In this document: piece by piece, positions 8,247 through 15,070 of the stretch
Layout of the letters: every line of letters begins with the position of its first letter
Position numbering within the stretch: the first letter of the stretch is position 1
Assembly: GCA_018985225.1 (NCBI GenBank)
Contig: JADGIF010000197.1
Span: forward strand, 1 to 15,263
Source: Amoeboradix gromovi
Taxonomy: Eukaryota; Sanchytriomycota; Sanchytriomycetes; Sanchytriales; Sanchytriaceae
DNA length: 15,263 bases
Direction of reading: 5' to 3'
Translations under genes and position numbers: made by a program
Notes under the pieces: model-generated
The model's input: the letters and a program-made list of their open reading frames with translations, nothing else
Told to the model about the DNA's origin: nothing
Database searches by the model: none

Positions 8247-8840
8247 CTCCTCGTTAAACGTCCTGATTTCCGAGAAAACCGAGAATTTCCACAGAGAAAC
8301 TAGTAATGCTAGATGCTCCATTACGGCGATTGCTCACGCTTGCACTAATCTGAGGCAGGATTGAATAAGGATGCAGATACTCGATGTGTATGTTCCTTGC
8401 TGCCGTATGGTCTCTATCCACTTTTGTATGATAGTTTTTACAGGTGCAGCTCTCCAAATTAGTATTCTCGAGAGTGTCGCACCTTGTACATGTCTGACTA
8501 GTAAATGCTTCATTAAATTCGAGCATCGTCTTTCCTCTTTGTTTGCACTTGAACTTCAAGCGTTCCTTGAATAAATTGTACAGAAATCGCTTCCTGGCAT
8601 TGAAAGACATCTAATTCTTCCACGTTTGGACAAGTTCCTCAGTGTTGATGAATGTATGCTGTACCTGTTATTATTTCTTTAGACTGATACATTCGGGATT
8701 ACATCCATTTATTCCATTTACCATTTGTGAAAAGGAAAAATATCTAGTATTTAAGTTGTTGAGAAAATCTGGAAACGTCTTGAAATTATACAAAAATGCA
8801 TACTAATTCGCGATAAATGATTTATTTAAGAAAACAATCG
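8247..8840 (-). mobile_element. Decayed TnpB/Fanzor-like element, copy B
   Basis: This is the same family as 809-1399, in reverse orientation. The left end begins CGATTGTTTTCTT at 8840 and the right end is GTTTAACGAGGAG, ending at 8247, where homology to the other copies stops. The 3' coding part and the noncoding right end are well preserved; the 5' part carries stops in every frame. No transposase of the IS200/IS605 or IS607 type is present, so movement would have needed enzymes supplied elsewhere. Confidence 0.75.
8254..8610 (-). pseudogene. TnpB/Fanzor-like nuclease C-terminal fragment, copy B
   Basis: The 118-residue frame holds the end of a TnpB/Fanzor RNA-guided nuclease. It has KERLKFKCKQRGK, then EAFTSQTCTRC (first zinc knuckle intact), then a second knuckle CTCKNY in which the last Cys is Tyr. 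VDRDHTAARNI follows, the RuvC-III motif with its catalytic Asp in frame. A tail of about 45 residues (HIEYLHPYS...) follows and is shared with copy C. Upstream of the ATG an in-frame TAG is immediate, and comparison with copy A shows a 1-base length difference near the first codons. The N-terminal two thirds of a functional nuclease are therefore absent. Confidence 0.75.
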
Positions 8841-8930
8841 AGCTGCTTTCATGGTAATGACAGTGAGTCTAGTGGCGTACAATTATTACATAGAGACCTA
8901 AGTTTACGTCATTGTAAGCACTGAAATGCA

Positions 8931-8963
8931 GTTGTAGATCGACATGCGAACGCATGTTACAAC
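8931..8963. repeat. Bulged hairpin upstream of AP-1 mu
   Basis: The inner arms ACATGCG and CGCATGT (8942-8957, loop AA) are perfect. The outer arms GTTGTA (8931-8936) and TACAAC (8958-8963) also pair, leaving a 5-nt bulge GATCG on the left side. It lies about 190 bp before the AP-1 mu start and could be a regulatory site or a remnant of an element end. Confidence 0.45.
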
Positions 8964-9002
8964 AATCTCTAACTCATTGGTCAACCGAGAAATATGAATG
9001 GC

Positions 9003-9008
9003 TATAAA
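9003..9008 (+). promoter_or_regulatory. TATA-like box upstream of AP-1 mu
   Basis: TATAAA sits about 145 bp before the ATG at 9153, in an otherwise gene-free stretch. The spacing would give a leader of roughly 110-120 nt. The match could be chance in AT-rich DNA. Confidence 0.3.
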
Positions 9009-9152
9009 CAGAATTTTCATCTTTCAGTTGGCAATAAAAAATGTTAAGATTTCTCTAGCTGTCTCTCTTCGACAATCCCGTGTTAAAGTTTTACGGCTTT
9101 TATTTAGTGTCAAATGGCATCTAGACTACGAATTGTTTTTTGAAACATTGCA

Positions 9153-10446
9153 ATGAATACGATAGCTCTACTCGATGAAATTGGAAAAGTACTAATCAAA
9201 AGGGATTACAGAGAGCCTTTGTCAGTTAATTTTCACCCATCCAACCCAGTTCATTTTGACCCTTTATTAAAAAAAACCACTTTCTACATAAAGTGGAATA
9301 ATATTTATTTAACTGCTGTAACAGATTCTAATTGTAATACAACCACGTTGCTGGTGTTCCTATCTAAACTAAAAGAAACGCTAGTCAGTTACTTTACCGA
9401 GTTAAATGAAGAAAGTATTCGTGATAACTTCATAATTATTTATGAGTTGTTGGATGAAATGATGGACTACGGTTATCCTCAGGTGACTCAAGATTCGGTC
9501 CTCAAATCTTACATCACTCAGGATGCATATCAACTGCAAATGATGTCTGGTTCTGCTCAATCAGTACCTACAACTGTAACCAATTCAATCTCATGGCGTA
9601 ATCCTGACATTAAATATCGAAAGAACGAAGTTTTTTTAGATGTTATTGAATCAGTCAATTGTTTAATAGCTGCGAATGGCAATGTTATTAAGAGTGATGT
9701 GAGCGGCAGTATTAAAATGCGTTGTTTTCTGAGTGGGATGCCTGAATTAAGATTAGGATTAAATGACAAGGTTTTGCTTGAGCAAAGAGGCACAGGAAAG
9801 AAGGCAATTGATTTAGAAGATGTTAAATTTCATCAATGTGTTAGATTAACCAAGTTCTCTTCAGATCGAACTATTTCATTTATTCCCCCAGATGGTGAAT
9901 TTGAGTTGATGTCCTATCGCGTCAATACTCAGGTCAAACCTCTTATTAGCTGTGAGTCTGTAATTGAGTATTATTCGAGCTCAAGAGTAGAGTATTTAAT
10001 AAAAGCCAAATCTCAATTTAAAAAGCGTAGTTCTGCCAATAACGTTGAGATTATTGTACCTGTACCTGTAGATGCAGATACCCCCAAATTCAAGGTACTT
10101 TTTACTAACCTAGTGCTCTACGGGAAGTGTAAATTATGCCCCAGATAAAAATGCATTTATTTGGAAAATTAAACAATTTCAAGGCGGAAAAGATTTCTTA
10201 ATGCGAGCTCACTTTGGATTGCCGAGTGTAAACCAACAAGACAATTTTTACAAGCAGCCAATCCAAGTTAAGTATGAAATTCCTTATTTTACAATAAGTG
10301 GGATTCAGGTACGATATTTAAAGATTGTTGAGAAATCAGGATACCAGGCACTGCCATGGGTAAGGTATATTACGCAAGATGGCGAATACTTTATGAGAAT
10401 GCCAGATCCTGTACTTGGTGCCAGTAGAATGATGCAACCAATTTAA
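9153..10446 (+). CDS. AP1M1: AP-1 clathrin adaptor complex, mu subunit, one 19-nt intron
   Basis: This is the medium subunit of the AP-1 adaptor, which recognises Yxx-phi sorting signals on cargo at the trans-Golgi network and endosomes. Exons 9153-10094 and 10114-10446 encode 424 residues, the usual length (423 in human). An N-terminal longin-like domain covers about 1-130, with SIRDNFIIIYELLDEMMDYGYPQ within it. The mu-homology domain follows, with KYRKNEVFLDVIESVN, SGMPELRLGLND, KFHQCVRLTKF and ISFIPPDGEFELMSYR. Asp163 and Trp396 correspond to the Tyr-signal pocket residues. SGYQALPWVRYITQDG and LMRAHFGLPSV point to AP-1 rather than AP-2. The loop near residues 24-36 is shorter than in animals, and the tail after EYFMR is about 15 residues longer. 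Splicing at 10095-10113 is required to join the frames. Confidence 0.95.
10095..10113 (+). other. 19-nt spliceosomal intron in AP-1 mu
   Basis: The sequence is GTACTTTTTACTAACCTAG: 5' GTA, a perfect yeast-type branch motif TACTAAC at positions 9-15, and terminal CTAG. It is phase 0, between AAG and TGC. Its removal gives the ungapped conserved stretch FK-CSTGSVNYAPDKNAFIWK. Retention shifts the frame and reaches TAA at 10146-10148. Confidence 0.92.
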
Positions 10447-10535
10447 ATAAGTAAATTGATATTTAACCTAAAGATTTTAAAACATGATTGCCAATTCAAA
10501 GTCCTGTTCTAATTGTTGGTTTGTGATAAAAAGAT

Positions 10536-11615
10536 ATGGTCATCAGTATCATGTCTTTTGCACGTCTTAAATCGCCAAATATTTATCAGGTTGCTTCTGA
10601 ATCAATTATAAACATGAATAAACATGCGAACACAGGATGGATTAGTGCTTTTATTTTGGCAATAGGATATCTGACCTTGGTTACCAACAGTTTGGAAAAC
10701 ATGTTTGAAAATAAACTCGATATCGCACCACATCAAAAAGTTCACTCACAAATTGCATTTGGAATATTAATACACGACAACGAGACATACAACGGGATGC
10801 TCGAATTTGTGGACAAGCTTTATCACCCGAACCATTGTTATGTTGTGCATGCAGATTGGAAGTATAATGGTGAATTGAAAGAGAAATATACAAACGTTCA
10901 CATCTATCGCAAGTATAATATATCCTGGGGCAGCTTTAATCTGACAAAATCAATGTTATATCTCACGAATATGGCGTACTCAGTTTGCAAATTTGATGTT
11001 TTTCAATTTGTCGATGGTACCACATACCCTCTGCATTCATTGGAGAAAACCCAAGAGTTTTATGATGGTTTAAATGGAAACGTAGTTTTTAGTGCTAATA
11101 GATACCTTAAAAGTGGATTATCTTGCGTCTATGGCCAGCATGGCAAAGATCCTTGCAAAAGAACAAAATCAAAATGTTTAACAAGAGATTGTTTGGAGTA
11201 CTCTAATACACCTAGAAATAGACCCATTTACAAGGGAATGCAATGGGTTACTCTACAATACGAATTTATTCATTATATGATGAATAACGCAGAATGGTTG
11301 ACTGAATGGATACAGTTTTTTGGACAATACAGATTGAACGATGAAATGTTCTTTCAAACTATAGTTAAAGACGCAAACGCTACTGAAGGTACAGTGGACA
11401 GTGATGTCGTACAAACCTTATGGGGCGGGTGTAAATCGTATTGGACTTTGAGAAGTAGCAGACATTGGAGCCCATGCATAGTAGGGCAGAAAGAATACAA
11501 AAGAATAAACTGGAACTCGTTGTTTATCAGGAAACTAAAATTAAACGAACCAGTAAAAGAAAGAATTGATGGACACAAAATGAAGAACAAAAAAGTTGCC
11601 CTAATAAATAGTTAG
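10536..11615 (+). CDS. GT14 (core-2/I-branching type) glycosyltransferase, type II membrane
   Basis: This is predicted to be a Golgi-type glycosyltransferase of the Branch family (CAZy GT14: beta-1,6-N-acetylglucosaminyltransferases and xylosyltransferases), adding a sugar from a nucleotide donor to a glycan or protein. The 359-residue product has one membrane segment near 35-50 (WISAFILAIGYLTLVT) after a short basic N terminus, the type II layout. The catalytic domain starts at about 72 with IAFGILIHDNETYNGMLEF and HPNHCYVVHAD. SWGSFNLTKSML and DVFQFVDGTTYPL follow, then GMQWVTLQYEF near 234-244. DEMFFQT (269-275) has Glu270 matching the catalytic Glu of the family, and LFIRKL lies near the end. 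The start could instead be Met27 (10614), which still keeps the membrane segment. Donor and acceptor cannot be read from sequence. It lies 89 bp after AP-1 mu on the same strand. Confidence 0.85.
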   Translation: MVISIMSFARLKSPNIYQVASESIINMNKHANTGWISAFILAIGYLTLVTNSLENMFENKLDIAPHQKVHSQIAFGILIHDNETYNGMLEFVDKLYHPNHCYVVHADWKYNGELKEKYTNVHIYRKYNISWGSFNLTKSMLYLTNMAYSVCKFDVFQFVDGTTYPLHSLEKTQEFYDGLNGNVVFSANRYLKSGLSCVYGQHGKDPCKRTKSKCLTRDCLEYSNTPRNRPIYKGMQWVTLQYEFIHYMMNNAEWLTEWIQFFGQYRLNDEMFFQTIVKDANATEGTVDSDVVQTLWGGCKSYWTLRSSRHWSPCIVGQKEYKRINWNSLFIRKLKLNEPVKERIDGHKMKNKKVALINS

Positions 11616-11794
11616 ACCTAAAAAAGCGGTAAATCATCACTTAAGATCGAATTTGCAAAAATGGACCAAATCGTGACCCAAATGCGATAGAGCTAACCGA
11701 ATCCTTCATTCAATTATGCAAAAGCAAACTGCCATACTTACATAGCAATAGCTCTTGCCTCTTTTGCGCTTTCTATGCCTTTAAAAATAGCATA

Positions 11795-11816
11795 ATATTG
11801 GTATGATATTGGTATA
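11795..11816 (+). repeat. Two tandem copies of an 11-bp unit
   Basis: ATATTGGTATG is followed directly by ATATTGGTATA. The block lies in the spacer between the GT14 gene and the TIR element. A similar ATTGGTATAAT string occurs inside the TIR element. Confidence 0.5.
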
Positions 11817-11898
11817 ATCATTACGAAAAAATTAGAAAATTGCTGGCCCTGTTGATGGCCCAAAGAATCAGCTCAATGGCTATCCGGTTTATTGAACA

Positions 11899-12377
11899 TT
11901 TGGGACACCAAATATAAAAACTGGACTAACTTTCTGTAACAACTTGGACATTATTTCAGCTTTATTAATTTTATGGATTTAAGAGGCGAGTGGACATTCA
12001 GTTAGTTGCGGAGTTGACGAGTATAAAAAGAAAATAAAAAACTTTTCGTATCGCAATTTCAAAAATAAATATTCTGTAGAGCTATTCTCTTACTCTTTCA
12101 TCCAATCTTTATTTCAAATAAAATATCACTATTACTCTGTAAAAACGACTCTAGAAAAGAGTACCGTCTAAGAAAATGCACCTTTTGCTTAGATGCTCAA
12201 AGACCTCATACATTTGAAAGAGATGTAGGGCCTTCTAGTTTTATTTTGAAAAGAGGAATACAATCGATGAAAGAAAATTGGTATAATAGAAGAAGATCTT
12301 TTATTAATGATAGCATTCCTACGTATGGAGCACCTTTAAAAACGAGTTAGTCTAGTTTTTATATTTGGTGTCCCAAA
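11899..12377 (+). mobile_element. Complete 479-bp TIR element (MITE-like)
   Basis: The 32-bp terminal inverted repeats at 11899-11930 and 12346-12377 match at 31 of 32 positions; the outermost bases are TTTGGGACACC. The last 129 bp match 1-130 at about 98%, so the family is repetitive and recent. No target-site duplication is obvious beside the ends. The interior is too short for a transposase. However, the plus frame 12069-12350 is open for 93 codons without an ATG near its start and encodes a Cys-containing basic stretch (RKCTFCLDAQRPHTFERD, then KENWYNRRRSF), so it may be a deletion derivative of a larger coding element. The right end lies 19 bp before the APRT start codon. Confidence 0.85.
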
Positions 12378-12396
12378 GTCTGTCTCAAAACAAAGG

Positions 12397-12927
12397 ATGT
12401 CTATTGCAATTTCAAATACAGAGTTAATAAAATCACATATCAAAGCAATTCAAGACTTTCCTATTGAAGGGATACTATTCAGAGATATTCTACCAATATT
12501 TCAAGATCATTTAGCTACAGAAGCGTTGCTTTATGAATTAACGAAACGTTGCAAACAGTTGTCGCCAGACTATGTATTTGCGTTAGATTCTCGTGGATTC
12601 CTGTTTGCACCTGCTGTATCAAGTCGTTTAGGAATACCTTTCGTGCCAATTAGAAAAAGAGGTAAATTGCCGGGAGAACTGGTAACTGCAAACTATACTA
12701 AAGAGTATGGCACCGACAGCTTTGAAACCTACAAAATGAAGTTGAATGGCAAAAGGGTAGTTATTCTGGATGATCTTTTAGCTACTGGTGGAAGTGTACT
12801 CTGTGCTAAAAAGTTGGTAGAACAGAACGAAGGTGAGGTTGTTGGGTACGTTTTTGCGATAGAGCTAACTGAGTTAAATGCTAGCCAAAAATTAGGTGGA
12901 CCTACTTTAAGTGTAATACAATATTAG
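12397..12927 (+). CDS. APRT: Adenine phosphoribosyltransferase
   Basis: This cytosolic purine-salvage enzyme catalyses adenine + PRPP to AMP + PPi. The 176-residue product is full length (human 180) and intronless. It shows FPIEGILFRDILPIF (21-35), the adenine- and ribose-binding ALDSRGFLFAP (62-72), IRKRGKLPG (85-93), the flexible-loop Glu103 in KEYG, and the PRPP-binding motif VVILDDLLATGGS (121-133). Its start codon follows the right end of the TIR element by only 19 bp (leader AAACAAAGG), so the promoter must lie in or beyond that element. It converges on eIF3j with 20 bp between the stop codons. The downstream MtnB gene acts on the other product of methylthioadenosine phosphorolysis. Confidence 0.96.
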   Translation: MSIAISNTELIKSHIKAIQDFPIEGILFRDILPIFQDHLATEALLYELTKRCKQLSPDYVFALDSRGFLFAPAVSSRLGIPFVPIRKRGKLPGELVTANYTKEYGTDSFETYKMKLNGKRVVILDDLLATGGSVLCAKKLVEQNEGEVVGYVFAIELTELNASQKLGGPTLSVIQY

Positions 12928-12947
12928 TAAACTCAAAAGGGTGTTTA

Positions 12948-13523
12948 TTAAATGAAATCATCGAATTCTCTTGAATTTGAAATCTTTTCTACAGTAACCT
13001 GAGCCTTCTTTTTCTTCTTTTTGTTTCCCTTTTCTTGTCTCTGCTTCTCATTAGCCATCGTGTCTAAAGTCGAGGTTATTTCTCTAATTTCCATATAATT
13101 AACATCTTTTAGTAGTTCCTTCATCAAAAGCTGGTAAAATTCCACTTTAACTTTATCCTTTACTTGAATTAATTTTGATAGTTCATCAACTGCCCTCTGA
13201 ATATCTGTAGACTTAGAAACCTCAATTTTCGATAGTGCATCATAGGTTTGAGGAATGTAGGCATCCTTAGTTGGTGATACACCAAACAGATCAAGCGTGT
13301 TCTGCGCATCATTTTTAATTTCTATTTCCTTTAGCTTGAGTTTTTTCGCCTTTGCGTCCAATTTTTCGAATTCCTCATTTTCCTTTTTCAATTTGTCCTT
13401 TTCTGCCTTTATCTTTTCCAGCTTCTTTTTCTCTTCCAGCTTCTTTTCTTCTTCTATTTCCCTCTTTTGCGTCATTTCTTCTTCATCTGTTAGTGCAGCC
13501 TCCCAATCCGACAAATCCGACAT
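12948..13523 (-). CDS. EIF3J: Translation initiation factor eIF3 subunit J (Hcr1)
   Basis: This loosely bound eIF3 subunit sits in the mRNA entry channel of the 40S ribosome; in yeast, Hcr1 helps initiation, ribosome recycling and rRNA processing. The 191-residue protein starts MSDLSDWEAALTDEEE, the acidic W-containing motif typical of the family. A long, highly charged coiled coil rich in Lys and Glu follows (about 18-70). Next comes the conserved helical core with LDLFGVSPTKD, then MEIREITSTLDTMANEKQRQEK. The protein ends with a Lys run and the acidic-aromatic tail EFDDFI. It is shorter than the human protein (258), mainly in the N-terminal acidic region. The start is the only ATG fitting the family motif. 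Confidence 0.88.
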   Translation of the reverse strand: MSDLSDWEAALTDEEEMTQKREIEEEKKLEEKKKLEKIKAEKDKLKKENEEFEKLDAKAKKLKLKEIEIKNDAQNTLDLFGVSPTKDAYIPQTYDALSKIEVSKSTDIQRAVDELSKLIQVKDKVKVEFYQLLMKELLKDVNYMEIREITSTLDTMANEKQRQEKGNKKKKKKAQVTVEKISNSREFDDFI

Positions 13524-14152
13524 CTCCTTGTGCAGAAATTAAAAATACATTTTAAAAATAATTGGACAAAACAGCCTCTTCCTCTTTTCAACCTAGCGTT
13601 ACAGCTCAGTGACCGCTAATCGTTCAAGTAGTTAGCTCTTTCATCGGGCAAAATAAGAGACATCAAGTATAATAACAAAAGTAGGTCGAAAAATTCAATA
13701 GTTTCATGGCGTGTTGGAATTTTTCACACTTGAGATATCAGAGATAAAACCATAGCAAGAACTTGAAACAAAATATCTCTTAAGAGTAAAAAATTAAATT
13801 TATTTAACAATTTATATGCATAAATGGAATGTAACTGAGTTGAATAAGAATTCTTCCTTTGCGCCCACAAGATAGCGAACATGGTTTGGCACGCTATTTT
13901 TCCAAACTAGTGAACTAATTTCAGTCGCCATTTATATGCTGTTTTATGTTCGCACCCAATTTCGGTATTCCGCACACAAGATAGACCTTTGTAGTATTTC
14001 TTGGTGTCTACAATGATTTTGTAGCGAATGCAATGATACGATAAGACTTATGCACTAAGGCTGGGAGACCTGTGATATAGTTTGGTATTTTATAAATAAA
14101 AATCTCTTTCTGTAATAATCCGCTTTTACCCCCAGTCTACTTTTCATAGAGC
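13524..14152. other. Divergent spacer between eIF3j and MtnB
   Basis: These 629 bases must hold the promoters of both flanking genes. No gene is recognised. The string CACAAGATAG occurs twice (near 13866 and 13977), inside a wider similarity (CGCCCACAAGATAG and CGCACACAAGATAG), which could mark paired regulatory sites or chance. A TATA-like box at 14091 faces MtnB. Confidence 0.4.
14091..14098 (+). promoter_or_regulatory. TATA-like box upstream of MtnB
   Basis: TATAAATA lies 54 bp before the ATG at 14153, a spacing that would give a leader of about 25 nt. It is plausible but unproven, given the AT-rich background. Confidence 0.4.
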
Positions 14153-14809
14153 ATGTTACAAGTGCCCATGAAAACAGATTGTCCTCATCAGTTTAGTCCT
14201 TCTGAACTAATCCCATACTTGTGTCGGTCCTTTTACGAAAAAGGATGGTGTAGTGGAACCGGCGGTGGGATTGGGATTCTAGCCGGTAGTAAAGTTTTTA
14301 TTGCTCCTTCTTCTGTTCAAAAAGAATTAATAGAGCCAAATGATATATATGAACTGGAGTATCCCAGCTTAAAAGTTCTTTATGAGCCTCAAGGTTGTAA
14401 GCCTTCTCAGTGTCTTCCTCTTTTTAATGCTGCTTTCCGCAATGGCGCAAATGTTTGTATCCACTCCCATTCCATAAATGTCAATTTAGCTTCTCAGCTA
14501 TTTAGCAAAGAATTTAGAATTACAGGTCAAGAAATGATCAAAGGTATTATCGATTGGGAAACCAAGAAGACTCTTAATCTAAATGATGTCTTAGTGATTC
14601 CTATTATTGAGAACACCCCATTTGAGTGTGAGTTGGAAAGTCATTTAAAGAAATCCATGGTGGAATATCCTAAAACATGTGCAGTTATTGTCAAGTGTCA
14701 TGGTATTTATGTTTGGGCAGAAACCTGGGAAAAGGCAAAGGGAATGGCTGAATGTATAGATTATTTATGTGATCTATCTGTACGAATGCATTGGTTGAAT
14801 TTGAAATAA
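14153..14809 (+). CDS. MDE1: Methylthioribulose-1-phosphate dehydratase (MtnB/APIP)
   Basis: This zinc-dependent class II aldolase-fold enzyme of the methionine salvage pathway dehydrates 5-methylthioribulose-1-phosphate to the 2,3-diketo compound in the cytosol. The 218-residue product is full length and intronless. It has GWCSGTGGGIGI (31-42), the phosphate-binding IAPSSVQKE (50-58), and zinc ligands His104 and His106 in CIHSHS. Glu127 in GQEMIKG matches the catalytic Glu of human APIP. PIIENTPFE follows, then the third zinc ligand His183 in KCHGIYVWAETWEKA. The start could also be Met6 at 14168, since the first five residues are not conserved. Of the two CAP domain types, the architecture is clearly dehydratase rather than fuculose aldolase, judging by the APIP-like GQEMIKG and PIIENTP blocks. 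Confidence 0.95.
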   Translation: MLQVPMKTDCPHQFSPSELIPYLCRSFYEKGWCSGTGGGIGILAGSKVFIAPSSVQKELIEPNDIYELEYPSLKVLYEPQGCKPSQCLPLFNAAFRNGANVCIHSHSINVNLASQLFSKEFRITGQEMIKGIIDWETKKTLNLNDVLVIPIIENTPFECELESHLKKSMVEYPKTCAVIVKCHGIYVWAETWEKAKGMAECIDYLCDLSVRMHWLNLK

Positions 14810-15070
14810 ATAAATTTTTTTGTCAGGAATAGGAATTTCAGAACTTTTCAAGGGCTCTTGATTTTTTAAAAGGATCTGTTATTTGTAGAGAGATGCTGAT
14901 CCTTTTATATTTGATAAGTAGCTAATTATTAATTGACAACGTTAAGTCTTGTATTATATATCAAGTGGCAATATTTGTAATCAAATCGAGGCATATCTAG
15001 TTTCTTTGTGAAAGTAGCTCTAGTTCTTGTATTTATTTTCTCATGAGTCTTCGAATTGTTTTTAAGAGTT

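Noticed and set aside
8446-8462. TACTAAT-like string on the minus strand in TnpB copy B as a further tiny intron
   Set aside because: No AG follows at the right distance and the residues are coding in the aligned copies.
13297-13555. Plus-strand Ser/Phe-rich frames across the eIF3j 5' half
   Set aside because: They are reverse readings of the Lys/Glu-rich coiled coil, which yields low-complexity Ser/Phe frames.
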